From contig CM037780.1 in the NCBI GenBank assembly GCA_021229015.1, forward strand, positions 69,447,587 to 69,511,586: 64,000 nt of DNA. The letters run 5' to 3'. The notes below the pieces were generated by a model that saw nothing but the letters and a program-made list of their open reading frames with translations, was not told the DNA's origin and searched no databases. Each line of letters begins with the position of its first letter. The stretch's first letter is position 1. Made by a program: the position numbers and the translations under genes. Origin of the DNA: Solen grandis. Taxonomy: Eukaryota > Mollusca > Bivalvia > Adapedonta > Solenidae. Shown in pieces: positions 37,330 through 48,737 of the stretch.

Positions 37330-38643
37330 TTATTTTTTAGATTTCTTGCCCTCAAGTTTAAGAAGTCTTGCAACTTTTCTCTGCTCTTTAATTTGCAATG
37401 CAATTTCTTTCTTTTCTTGAGCTTCCCTTTTTTTCATTAGTACTTCCTCACTTGTGAGTACACGATGGTCGTTAGCTTTTTTTTAGAATGTGTGTTTTCT
37501 TTCCTGACAGATGTTGGAAGAGCGAACTCATGGTCAATTTGGTTGAACCATTCACTCGTTGGAACCCATACCGGCAGCGAAACATTGATGACCCCGTTCC
37601 CATCACGTGAGCTAGGGACGTGCCCATTTGCCACAGACGCAATAAACTCCTCCTCGGTCACCAAAGTTGCTGTTGAAGCTGGACATTGAGCGGTGAACGA
37701 GGCTGAGATTGCATCTGTCACAGCTGACTCACAAACAGCTATTTGTGATCTGCATGCTGCACCAGCATTAGATACTTCAATTGCAAACGGTTCAGATGGA
37801 GCGGTTGCAATGTCAGGAAGAGCATTACGATCAGTGGGAAAGATTCCACACTTCCTAAATCCGCTCTTGATGTTGGCAGGTGTGAAAGACTTGTTATGAG
37901 CTTGGCGAAAAAGATTTGGCCATTTCCATTTGCACACCATATTGTTTGGCTTGCTGCCATGAATTCAGTACAAACTGCCGAATATTCTCTTGACAGGGGC
38001 CCAAAACGGACTTATCTAAAGGACAGACCCACTGGGTGGTATGAGGAGGAAAGGCAAGAAGAGCAATATCGTTCTGCATACATGCTTCAATGAGACCGAG
38101 TGTCTCATGTGAAGAATGCGAATCCAGAACGATAAGCTGTGGCCTTTCATCCCCACAGTTTTTTAGGAAATGACTCCGAAACCAGTGTTCCCCAAGCACA
38201 TCCTCCATCCAAGCTTTTTCTTGGTATGTGTAAATGCTGCCAGGGACCCCCTCTTTCACATTGTAGGCTAGTAAACTTTTATATGTTTTTCCCTTTACGA
38301 TCACCATTGGGGGTACTTCACCCCCAGCAGCATTTACACATGCCAGAACGGAAACATTGTCTCGACAGTTTCCGATTCTCCCAGGGATGTTTTTTGTGTT
38401 GTAATGGTACCTTTGACGCTGCAAGCTTAACCCTCTCGACCAGTTCCCTCTCAACCTCCTTGGGACGACTGTTGGTCTCCCAGGTCGTGCATGGTCTTCA
38501 ACTTGACCAGAAACACGGTTTTGTATAGTCATAACGGGCACTCCGTACTTTATACATGCCTTTCTGTAGGACAGCACCCCCTCCCTAACATCTTTACATG
38601 CGTTTAGCAAGTCGGTGGAGGTATAACTTTTCGGCATCTGCAC
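37330..38643 (-). pseudogene. pipsqueak/pogo-Tigger-like transposase, deleted and frameshifted
   Basis: The first 249 codons (38643-37894) are open. An HTH_psq-like domain (YTSTDLLNACKDV, YRKACIKYGVP.MTIQNRV) is followed by GRPTV. Next comes a frame slip with KEVERELVERVKLA in another frame, then a jump to NVSVLACVNAAGGEVPPM, LIVLDSHSSH (catalytic Asp 2) and HTTQWVCPLDKSVLGP (catalytic Asp 3). The helix-turn-helix partner and the block with the first catalytic Asp, about 100 residues, are missing. A slip near 37940 leads into WPNLFRQAHNKSFTPANIKS, and another at the A-run near 37478 into DHRVLTSEEVL and a Lys/Glu-rich tail ending at TAA 37330. It would bind the element ends and cut at TA, but this copy cannot. 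Confidence 0.8.
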
Positions 38644-38726
38644 AAAAGCAATTGATGCTTATATTAAAAATAAAAAGTAATGGCAATATTCATTTCGTTA
38701 AAATTTATTCAATATTGAGTTATAAT

Positions 38727-39104
38727 TCAAATAAGGCGAGCCCACATTCCGCTGTCTGTTACAATAGTAACGCAACGCTCTGCATCTGTTTCATTACAAA
38801 AAAATCCTATGTTGCATCTTTGTCTTGGACCAGTGCGGCGACAGACGGGCTCAAACTTTGGTTTTAAGAGAATGTCACCAATAATTCTTATGTCTGTAAT
38901 AGACGTTGCAAGGGTTTTGGCATCAAATTTCTGCAGATATGCCTTTGTTTTATTTGAGTCATATTCACAGATACGCATAGCATTTTTGTCAAATTTATTG
39001 TCTGGTTCCGGATGCACTGTGTACCCACATCCAACTTGCAGTGATCGACTGCCGTAATGATGCATTCCCACAGCGTACACCGACTCAATAATTACTTTCT
39101 TCAT
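38727..39104 (-). CDS. HIRAN-domain protein carried by the transposon
   Basis: A 125-codon intact frame. VYAVGMHHYGSRSLQVGCGY, then EPDNKFDKNAMRI, then KAYLQKFDAKTLATSI is a clear HIRAN pattern (V.G..H, EPdN.yD.NAi.V, gYl....a..la). HIRAN domains bind DNA ends and occur in HLTF and Rad5 remodellers and as stand-alone proteins. The ORF precedes the transposase by 83 bp on the same strand and lies wholly between the inverted ends, so it is cargo or an accessory factor. It is unbroken while its neighbour is damaged. It could be spliced to more exons, but none was seen. Confidence 0.75.
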   Translation of the reverse strand: MKKVIIESVYAVGMHHYGSRSLQVGCGYTVHPEPDNKFDKNAMRICEYDSNKTKAYLQKFDAKTLATSITDIRIIGDILLKPKFEPVCRRTGPRQRCNIGFFCNETDAERCVTIVTDSGMWARLI

Positions 39105-40653
39105 CTGTGAAAATGGAACACATGTATTGTTGGGGTATCAAAATATATATTGTACCAATTTAATAGACATTAAACAAGCATTTTTGTATACATAGGCACC
39201 TACTCTATTTATAACTAATATCCTTTTACGTAAGAAAAGCTAGAGATAGATCCCTGTTTTTTATATCATTTTATATTATCTTTTCATTTGAAAAAAAAAA
39301 ATGTTTTATATAGTCAGTAGACTACATTTGTCGGGATTGCGTTTCCGCTTCATAACTTTGTCATGTGATTCTAGGATGGATTTTAAAATATTTAAAATAA
39401 ATATATTAGTTCATTGTTCAATGTTTCTGATAAATAAATTTAGTTTTCAACCAATCCAAGCGGCTTTGTTGGATTTTACTATAATAAACCTTTGAAAATT
39501 GTTGTTTTTTTATTACCAACTTTGAATTTGGTCTGTTTGTCCGTCCGTCCTTCCGCCCGTCCGTCCGTCACACCTGAGGTTTACCTTTGCATTTAATTTG
39601 ATTTCTCAGGGACCGTTAATCAGATCTATACGATACTTTGCACACTTATTCATCATAATTAATATATGGACAACTTATGAATGGAAACGAATTATTTTGC
39701 ATTCGATGAATTATAATAGAAGATACATTCAATAATTCAGAAAAAAATCCGATATCTAGTCGCTTGTGTGTAATGCATCGGCACCATCCACATTCCACCT
39801 TTACACCACGACCAACCATTTTAACTCACGGGTCCGCATTTAGGCCTGTGTTTTGATATTATCTCAACATTCATTTCAAAAATGATGTCAGAATATATAT
39901 ACCAAAACTAGTCTACTAAAATATTTTGTATAATTTCAATTTTAGTAGACATACCATATAAGCGCAAGATCTTGATTTCAAGTGGATCAAGAACAGATCT
40001 AAATCTGGATCGAGCCTAGAACTTTATGCCTTGAATCTTGAACAAGGCTTCCAATGCCTGATCTATAACGAAAAATGGCATATTTTATTTATCAGCAAGA
40101 ACTACAAAATTATTATATAGTTTAAAAAAGCATTTAAATGAAAAAGATTTGCTTGATACATATATTAATAGCAAATATGTTTGACGAGAAAACAAGAATG
40201 AAAGCGTACGGAATTACCCATGATAAACAAAGGGTTTAAAAACGTATGTCGTGTAATATCGTACACTTGTATTTTTATTCATAATTTTCTTTACGTATAG
40301 TTTTGTACCAAAATCAAATTAAAAAAGTTTGTTTAAAATCAAACAAGAACATTTAATAACCATTTCATTTTTTTTTCGAATAAAAATGATACATAAACCT
40401 GTATAACTCTACCTCTTGGTAGAATGCCCGATTCCAACAATTCTCTACAGGACTCTTGTAGTTTCAAACTATCCGCGTTACAGAGCGTCAACCAATCAAA
40501 ATATCGAGCGTCAACAGATGTGTCTATTTATAGATGTATTGGATTTGTATACCTGTTTTATTACTTTACACGAAATACACATAGACAACAACACAGGATA
40601 GTTTCTACACGTTTTATTGAGGATTCTCTTGACATGTACGGAATTAGCCGACC
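39105..40653. other. non-coding 5' arm of the transposon
   Basis: It holds a GTCC-type microsatellite at about 39534-39568 and end-motif copies at 40206-40219, 40251-40264 and 40636-40649. The promoter for the two ORFs should lie here, but no distinct signal is visible. Confidence 0.5.
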
Positions 40654-40681
40654 GTACGGAATTAGCCGGATCGACTCTATG
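40654..40681 (-). repeat. right terminal inverted repeat
   Basis: It starts GTACGGAATTAGCC and ends GACTCTATG, then TA. A direct copy of its first 14 bases sits just inside at 40636-40649. Confidence 0.9.
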
Positions 40682-40683
40682 TA

Positions 40684-41690
40684 CCAAAATATTGAGCGGT
40701 ATAAAATGTTGCAGACGACGTCAATATCGGATTAAAAAATTCATACAAAATTTTCACATTAACCGAGTCTTTCACTAATTGTATTGACAAAATAAATATA
40801 AATTTTCAAATCAGTCTGATGAATAAAACCAAAACCTCAAAAACACTACTCTTGTAAGCCGTCTCAGCTAAACTGTGAACGTATGCAAAAACTGTATTTC
40901 TGAAATAAAATAAAACTTACCGAATTGTTCTTTGCTAAATTTGATAATGATATTTGAAGGCATTATATAATAATATCATTTACATATATTCTTGTTTTCT
41001 AAAAATCATTTAAATCATCAATATCTTACCTGTCACATCTTTGTTTACATCTGTTGAAGTGGAAAACAGCGACACTCGTACCTATACGGTATCGTACTCA
41101 ATCCTCGTTATAATTAACGTACACTTGAAACGGATTAAAACTTCATCAAAATGTGTTTTGTGCATGCATTTATTTAAATATATTATTTCTTTTATTTTAC
41201 GAAACATATTTCAATCATCCGACTCAAAAACAAATAACGTTGAGTATATTTAACATGCTTTATGGTCTGCATTTAATGAAAAAATGTCAAAAAATGACTT
41301 TAAAACATGAAGTAAAAATCTAATTTTGAAATAGAGCACAGGCAAGCCCCAACTTGAAACCAATATCATTTGAAACCTTTCATCAGTACAAAAAATTGGT
41401 GAAATTATTTTGTTGGGGCTGGAGTGTGCTGATACTTTAATCTTCGTTTAAATCGTCAAAATAATGTAAATTTCCATAATTTTGCTGCAAATAGGGGGGT
41501 TTTCATTGAATATAAAACATACAAAACATGAACATTTGACTATAAATTTAAAGGTTTTTGACAGTTTAAGGATGGAACTTGTAAACAAAACTTGAAAAAA
41601 AGATATTTGTGCAAAATTATTTTTTGCCAAATTTTGGGGCAAAAATCCATGGTTAGTGAACCTAGCTCTTTCTTTCTCTCTCTATCAATT
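40684..41690. other. non-coding stretch
   Basis: AT-rich, with no supported gene. A pyrimidine-rich tract at 41665-41692 ends in a strong acceptor-like TTTCAG. Confidence 0.5.
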
Positions 41691-41704
41691 TCAGCAATAA
41701 AATT

Positions 41705-42075
41705 TATTGTATTATCACACTGTCTTTAATGTCATTTACGACAAATCAAGAACATTTGAAAAGGACAGCTTTGACCTAATAAACTGGTTTGGAGCATTAG
41801 AAATTTGTAGAAATGCCAATGCACATCTTTATTATCAACTTCCGGAAGAACCATTAAAACGAATCAGTTCGAGATACTGGTCGTCCCTGAGGAGAAGTCT
41901 CAGTATAAGATGGGCACAGAGGACAGGTTTGTACCCTAATGAAACATTAGGAAACCTTGGTTATCTCCGTGAAGGTCATGAGGTCCGAAATGTAGCGAAC
42001 CATTACAGGGACTTTACCTTAAGCGGCCAGTCAAGAGAACAATCAGTCGTGGAACTGCACTTATACGAGGGTTGA
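41705..42075 (+). pseudogene. orphan exon-like frame, possible C-type-lectin-like domain
   Basis: It follows a textbook acceptor (pyrimidine tract and TTTCAG at 41694). The open frame reads YHTVFNVIYDKSRTF, then NWFGALEICRNANAHL, then RYWSSLRRSLSIRWAQRTG, and ends in TGA at 42073. The W.GAL..C..A.AHL pattern and the W.S..R.....W spacing recall lectin-like extracellular domains. However, an in-frame TAA lies between the acceptor and the frame, no partner exon was found, and there is no ATG start. It may be a relic or an exon read from a slightly different acceptor. Confidence 0.3.
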
Positions 42076-43135
42076 TCCAGATATTCGTAGACTTTTTCGC
42101 TCTTCTTTTAAGTATTTGTATAGTGTATTCATGTTGATGTCATAATATATGTCTATCTCTTCTGTATTGTTAAGTGTAAAAATCGTAGTCGTACAGATTG
42201 GTTTTGTTTGTAAAATATGTGATTGAATAACCATAGTAACGCTTCAGCGCCCCTGTCTATTAATTGGTCAGATATTTAAAAGTATATGTCTCTTCAAAAA
42301 TATAAAAAAGAGATTTTCTTCATAATATACAGTATTACTTATATATTTTGTCATCAGAAAATCTTACCTCATTTTGATTTTATTTTGCGAATTACAGAGT
42401 GCCAATTAATGAAATCCTAACAAAATTATTTAATGGTTGTTGTATGTCGCAGCCTAGAATCAAAAACCACAGACTCCCGCTTACAAGGAGAAATGTCAAT
42501 GTTTTAAAAGAAACACAGTCATTTTAATGAATACTTTTAGCTAATTTACAGTAATAATATTTTTTAAATCTATGTTTATGTTATAAATAATGTCGTTAAT
42601 GAACAATATAAAGAGCAGAGGCATTAAACCCAAAAAACAAACAAAGAGCAGAGGTGAGCTGGAACCTTCTTTCTTCAAGCTGATGTGTTAGTCAAACATG
42701 TTGGACATTGTTGTCTGGTTCCTGACACATGATTTAACAGTGTTATACATACATTGTTTAGCTGCTACAAATATACAGCTTAATCGTTCAGCCAAAATTT
42801 GACTGAAATCCTGAGTGCCAGAAGATACACCGTGACGTTTAATATATCTAGGAATTATTGGTTTAGGATAAAATAGTTCAAATTGACCATTCCAGTGTTG
42901 TGTTCCATGATTATGCATCCAAAATTACTTACACGTAATCAAGTAACTACAATGAAAACAAGGTAGTCAATGATTGACCTGGTTTTCACAAAAGAACACA
43001 TAATTTGTTTGTGAAAATTTATCAGTTGACCTGGGTAGGAAAAAGAAAGAAAAAAATAGATTGTTTGTTTCCGTCGACATCGCAAAATGAAAAGGGTTGG
43101 TAGGTCGTAAAAAATAAGTTTGTTTTTTATTATTG
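42076..43135. other. non-coding stretch
   Basis: It includes a 76-codon minus-strand frame (42918-42688) of plausible composition that I cannot relate to any family, and a short duplicated AAGAGCAGAGG at about 42610 and 42643. Confidence 0.4.
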
Positions 43136-44153
43136 TTTTTATCTCGCCTGAGCACAAAGTGCTCATGGTGAGCTTTTGTGATCGCCTTTTGTCCATGCGT
43201 CCGGCATCAACAATTTCCTTTAAATAACATCTCCTAAACTGCGAATGGATTTTAACCTTCACAGGAATCATTCTTATGATGCCCTCTATCAAGATTTTTC
43301 AAATTATTGTGATTGGTTGAAAAAGTAGGTCACAGGAGCTAAAAATAGAATTAGACTAAGAACTTTGAAAATCTTCTTCTGCAAAACTGCAAGGCCTAGA
43401 GCTTAGATATTCGGTTTGTAGCATTGTCTAGTGTACCTTTACCAAGTTTGTTCAAATCATGGCCCTGGGGTCAAAATTGGCCCCGCCCCAGGGGTCACTT
43501 GACTTTACAAAGGCATATAAATAGGAAAATATAGAAAAAATCTTCTTGTCAGAAACTACAAGGCAAGGAGTTTAGATAGGTTTGTAGCATTGTCTAGTGT
43601 ACCTTTACCAAGTTTGTTCAAATCATGGCCCTGGGGTCAAAATTGGCCCCGCCCCAGGGGTCACTTGACTTTACAAAGGCATATAAATAGGAAAATATAG
43701 AAAAAATCTTCTTGTCAGAAACACAAGGAGTTTAGATATTTGGTGTGTAACATTGCCTTATGGACATCTAACAAGTTTATTCAAATCATGGCCCTAGTTT
43801 CAAAATTTTCCCCATCCCAGGGGTCACTTGATTTAACATAGACTTACATAAATTATGAAAGATTTTTAAAAGATATCCTTGTCAGAAACCACAAGATCAT
43901 GGGATTAGGTATTTGGTACGTAACCTGGCCTTGTGGACCTGAACCAAGTTTCAAATCCTGGCCCTGGGGTCAAAATTGGTCCCACGCTTTGGTTAACTTT
44001 GTTTTTTGGACCACATGTAAATTTTTTGTGTGGAATTAAAATTATATTGCTGTTCTTCTGTATGGATTTTGTATTCAGTATGACTATGTTGTAAAAGGCA
44101 ATGAAAGCAAAATTTCTAAGTGAACGATTCAGGGCCATCTTGGCCCTCTTGTT
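43136..44153 (+). mobile_element. Helentron/DINE-like element, family A, copy 2
   Basis: The 5' end is CTCGCCTGAGCACAAAGTGC with the TGGTGAGCTTTTGTGATCGC continuation. The core is three to four units of about 170 bp, each holding CAAATCATGGCCCT and CCCCAGGGGTCACTTGA; two adjacent units (43411 and 43580) are almost identical. The 3' end is AGGGCCATCTTGGCCCT followed by CTTGTTC. It is non-coding. Confidence 0.75.
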
Positions 44154-45828
44154 CTTTACTTCTAGCATGTGACATAAAAAAACAAAAAAAAAAAACAAAA
44201 AAATGCTTGCAACCGTTATAATACAAATGCTAGGATAATTGGTTTTGAGTCGGTACGAAAAATAAATGGATCGGTCGGAATAAACTGTAACAAGTAACCT
44301 TGTTTATTAGAAGAGCAAAGCTTTATTTTTCACTGCTAAATTCAATGTTCATATAACCACAAACAAATGATTTATGACAAAATAAGAGGTTTCCTGTTGG
44401 ATGAGTATATGGAATTGTTTTTCAGATACAGAGTATCCATTCTGTGTGTTTGTCCGTCTCAACAGGCAATCAAATCTGATGGTGTATGCTAAAGTATGTA
44501 ACACTTATAAACAACATCTGTACATGACAGATTTGCAAAGTAATTATTTGTTTCCTTGTCTTTATAGTTTAGCCAGCTTATAGAATTATTCAGTAATAAA
44601 AACATGTATGTAACTCAATCGTTTAAAGCGACGGGTGTTGAAATAATCGTTGCTTTGATTGTGTTTAATGTACCACCGACAGTGATCAGTCATTCGTGGA
44701 CCTTTGTCTACACGGCAAAGTTTTAGTGATGCCACACTGTAACATCACGCCGTATACAATAGGCATAATACCACACCCAGTCGCATTATCCTGACACTGG
44801 GAAAATCAGTCCTGGAACTACACTTTTTGTGCTGAGCACCAAGCAATAGGGTGAACTACATGCAGGAGCATTTTTTTTAAGATTTTGGTATGTCGCGGCC
44901 AGCGAAATTTAATATTATATAACCATTTGTACAATCACTTACAAAATGTCAACGACAATGTGCATGTAATTAGAAATTAGTACCAGATTATCATTTTCTT
45001 AATCAATATGTCCTTCCCTAAACATTTATGTGAAAAAAGTGATGATGGCATGTTACCATTTGCTGTAATTGAATGATGTGGTACCAAGCAGATACCACTG
45101 AGTATAAAACTAATGTGTGTTATTCCATCTGATATAATAAATGAATTTGTGAATACCACAATAAACCTTTAAGGATGCCCTTTATTTAATAAGAAGTATT
45201 ATCACAAACACTGAAAGATCTACAGAATTTCTGAAAGAAAAAAAACAACAACACTTATCTGAGACTAAAATGCACTTATCATATTGATGCCTTGACTAAC
45301 TTGTTATGAGGAATACCTTATTATCTGATATAATAAATGAATTTGTGGAACCACGGAACACTTTATGGTACAACTACATCCATTGACCTTTGACCTTTCT
45401 AACCATGTTACCGATCACAGCAGTCGTGGTTTTACTTTTCTTCAGATGGAGGAATGGTAAACGCTTAGTTATGATACTTTGTCATATCTGAAATGGAGTT
45501 CCAATATTTGTCTAAATTATAGATGCTTAACAAAGCAAGTTTGATGAAGATATTATGAAAGTTTTATTGAGAAGCAGTTTAATGCTTTTAAACAAATTTA
45601 TTCAGGAAAAAAATATCAAATCATAAAGTAATATTTTCTTACAAACATATGGTACATATCTCCAAGTAAATAAAAAACAAAAGTTAAACAAGCTGATTGA
45701 TGAAATGGCGACTAGGTAAAAACTTGTATAATATCAAATAGAAATTAAAGTTCGAATTCAGACATGTTGAAAAGAATTGTTGAGTCTTATGAAAAACTCA
45801 TATGAAATTCCTGAAGATATGTATAAAC
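44154..45828. other. non-coding stretch with worn repeats
   Basis: At about 44690-44860 there is a repeat with ATCCTGACACTGGG and GGAACTACACTTTT, which also appears at about 63315-63370 and, inverted, at 52833-53010. ATCTGATATAATAAATGAAT recurs at about 45127 and 45326. Confidence 0.5.
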
Positions 45829-45919
45829 TCCTCTCTCTCTCTCTCTTTATATATATATATATCTCTCTTTATCTATCTCTCTCTTTCTCTCCCCCCCCCC
45901 TCTCTCTCTTTCTTTCTCT
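45829..45919. repeat. compound CT/TA/C microsatellite
   Basis: A (CT)n, (TA)n, CT-rich, poly(C) and (CT)n succession. Confidence 0.95.
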
Positions 45920-47924
45920 AAAAAAGAATCAAAACAAAAAACTCAAATACACTATATTTTTAAGACAGGGCAGTGCCGCTTTAATAAAAGTGGTTAGTTT
46001 TCATGGTGTAGACAAATGTGTACATATTTTTTCTTCATCATGTGAACTGGTAACTGCAATTAAAAGGCTCATTCACTGCTATAATGTAAAACTCAGTGAC
46101 ACATTCCAGCATCTTATTTACAGGCACTTATGAAAACAATGATATTCAAATAAAGGACAAGCAAGAGCTTCCATTTATTAAAAAGCATTTATTTTTTCTC
46201 TAGGAATGCAGTTCAACAGAATTCATCACTTTACTGTGTTGTTAAGAAACCCATTTAGGCATCATTTGACCCTTCTGCCAGTCCACGATCATGCTTGGGT
46301 GTTTGACACATGGTAAGGAGTTTGAACCTTATGATACAGCTTGTTTGGGTGTGATTTAATGTGAGATGTAGTTGCAGTTAGTGCATTTCAAGGCAGGAGA
46401 TGCTTTTTTTCTCCTTCCCACCCATAAATTAGGCTGATCACAGCTGGTTGACTCTTAACATACATCATCATAGCCCATGGAAGTCATCTCACCTTCCACA
46501 AGTCTTATGCCCAAAGTTAATGCTGCATTCTGCTGTTTCTGATGAGAGGCCTAGATGTGGGCCCATGTTAGCCAAATGCGCCTTTGCTGTTTTAGGAGTG
46601 GACTTTCTTGGCCTTACGGATTGATCCTCAGTCTCAAAGCCTCTCTGCTGCAGTCAGTATGTATCATGTAGGTGTCCATAGATGAAGAGTCAGTCAGTTT
46701 CAAGCCTTTTGCCTGTGGAATATGGCCAGTTTTTAAGTGGCAGCCATGTCACCTCTCATTGTGTTGATGAAAGTTTTTTGCTTAAATGTTGATATTTTTT
46801 TTAGGATTTTGGTGAAAATCAGCCCTATATATACTGAGAATTGGTCTCCAGAGAATGCAGACATCTGCATGTCACCCTTTGAAGTTTTGTATTACCCCGA
46901 TGGGATGGGGCCATCTGGCATTTGGACATCCAGACCCCCTGAAGTGCCTGCAATGGCCTGTTTCATAACAAGACTGATTGACTGACTGATAACGTTGTTT
47001 AATTAGGGTCCGTCTGCCTGCTTGGCTCTGTGGGCGGACCCCGGAGTGTGACCCATCATTCCTATAAAATTTAAATTTGGAAATCGAAAGTGGGTCAAAT
47101 TTTAAAAGAAAACCTGTAATTTACAGATTTATTGCTTTAATGTCTAAAGTAGAGGTTTTAGTATCTAAATTATTTGGTAATTAACAGAGCTAATTTGAGC
47201 TGGAGGTGTTAATTACCATTGGATATGGAAGGGTTTGCTTGTTGCTCATGTGGTCCGTGAAAATGGTCGGCATGTGGGTTGGAGGTGAACTGTGCCTTCC
47301 TTCTTCTTCTGTCTCGCCGGGAAAAACTGCGCACTTGAGGTGCCACGTTTATTCCCCTTGAGACCGTAGAACCGTCTCATCGGTGCCGACCATAATTGGA
47401 CTTTGGTTCATGAGTAGATTTGAGATGTTAGATGAGGAAAAGGACTGCAAGGCCAGCAAACAAATAACCTCGTCACCCGTATACCGCAAAAAACGACGGC
47501 CCCCTTTAGGGTAAATTTTGAATTTAGATAGCCAATTTCAGCTAGCAAGGATACTTTCAACCTTGTATAGATTTTGCGCCAAAGAAAAAATAGTTATTGT
47601 TATTTATTAAAAAAGTGTTGAATAAAAATAAGAGTTGAATTAGAGTTTGAATTTAGAGTCTGATGCTAATCAGCCTAATGTCATTTTGCCGAAACTTGGA
47701 AGAAAAAAAAAATTGAAAAATCGAACCGGAAGCCTGCCCTAGAAATTTTTGAGAGACCGAGAGTATTAATTGTTCTGAATTAAGAGAAGAAAAAATAATA
47801 ATTTATAGTTTTTCTTTTTGAGGCATGATAGGAGAGCCCTATATTGTCTTTTGGTGAACTGTGGGATCACCTAGAGCTCATATTTGTTTATTTGTGTGTT
47901 CTTGTGGTGTCTGGGGTAGGGCAT
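45920..47924. other. unassigned, partly GC-richer sequence
   Basis: No frame resembles a known protein. The block 46990-47400, with CGCCGGGAAAAACTGCGCAC and GTCTCATCGGTGCCGACC, could be an old LTR or leader region, but no paired LTR or primer site is evident. Confidence 0.3.
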
Positions 47925-48056
47925 TTTACGTCCTCATGTTGAGGCTCATAGGCGGGCGTCCCCATTGTGGGGCTCATATGGGGCTCTTTATTTTTGGGTG
48001 TCCCTATTGTAGGGCTCATATGGAGCTACGACCTTATGGGCTGAATGGGGTGTCCC
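47925..48056 (+). repeat. imperfect minisatellite, split by an insertion
   Basis: Units around GGGTGTCCCTATTGTAGGGC and TCATATGGGGCT recur at about 47943, 47971 and 48012, and again after the inserted element at about 48740-48785. Confidence 0.6.
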
Positions 48057-48737
48057 TTTTTTTAGCTCACCTGAGCACAAAGTGCTCAAGGTGAGCTTTT
48101 GTGATCGCCCTTCGTCCGGCGTCGTCCGTCGTCAACAATTTGCTTTAAACAACATCTCCTCTGAAACTGCTGGACAGAATTTAATGAAACTTGGCAGGAA
48201 TGTTCCTTGGGTGAGGCTCTACAAAATTTGCTAAAATAAAGTTGATCCATGAAGAACTCTGGTTGCCATGGCTACAAAAAGAAAAATAATTTGAAAACTT
48301 TAAAAATCATCTCCTTCAAAACTACTGGCCAGATTTCAAAATAATTTGGTACAGGTGTTCCTTGGGTCAACCTCTACCTAAGTTGCTAAAATTATTCCGA
48401 TCCGTAAAAAAACATGGCCGCCAGGGATGGGGCTTATTTGCCTTATATGTATATAGAGAAACCTTTAAACAACATCTCCTCTGAAACCACTGGACAGAAT
48501 TTGATTAAACTTGGCAGGGATGATCCTTGGGTCAACCTTCACAAAAGTTGCTAAAATAAACTTGATCCATGTAGAACTCTGGTTGCCATGGCAACAAAAA
48601 GAAAAAAAAATGAAAACTTTAAAAATCATCTCCTCCAAACTACTGGCCAGATTTTAAAATAAATTGGTACAGATGTTCCTTGGGTCAACCTATTTATCTC
48701 AGGTGAGCGATTTAGGGCCATCATGGGCCTCTTGTTT
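48057..48737 (+). mobile_element. Helentron/DINE-like element, family A, copy 3
   Basis: The 5' end is TTTAGCTCACCTGAGCAC, then AAAGTGCTCAAGGTGAGC, TTTTGTGATCGCC and a CGTCCG tract. The core is about two units of roughly 290 bp holding AACATCTCCTCTGAAAC, CTGGTTGCCATGGC and TACTGGCCAGATTT. The 3' end is AGGTGAGCGATTTAGGGCCA, TCATGGGCCTCTTGTTT. It sits inside the minisatellite without an obvious target duplication. Confidence 0.75.

Larger units (their letters stand above)
36753..40681 (-). mobile_element. pogo/Tigger-like transposon with HIRAN and transposase ORFs
   Basis: A 28-bp end at 36753-36780 recurs inverted at 40654-40681 with one mismatch. Both ends are flanked by TA (36751-36752 and 40682-40683), the target duplication of the Tc1/mariner/pogo superfamily. 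Inside on the minus strand are a HIRAN-domain ORF, 83 bp, then a pipsqueak-type plus DDE_1 transposase with a deletion and frameshifts. Variants of the end motif GGNTAATTCCGTAC recur inside both arms. The 3.9-kb element is structurally complete but its transposase is disabled. Near-identity of the ends suggests a fairly recent insertion. Confidence 0.85.

Noticed and set aside
42688..42918. 76-codon minus-strand frame
   Set aside because: Plausible composition, but no motif I recognise and no splice partner. Not enough for a gene call.
46990..47800. Possible LTR or leader of a retroelement
   Set aside because: No second LTR, primer binding site or polyprotein motif could be found.
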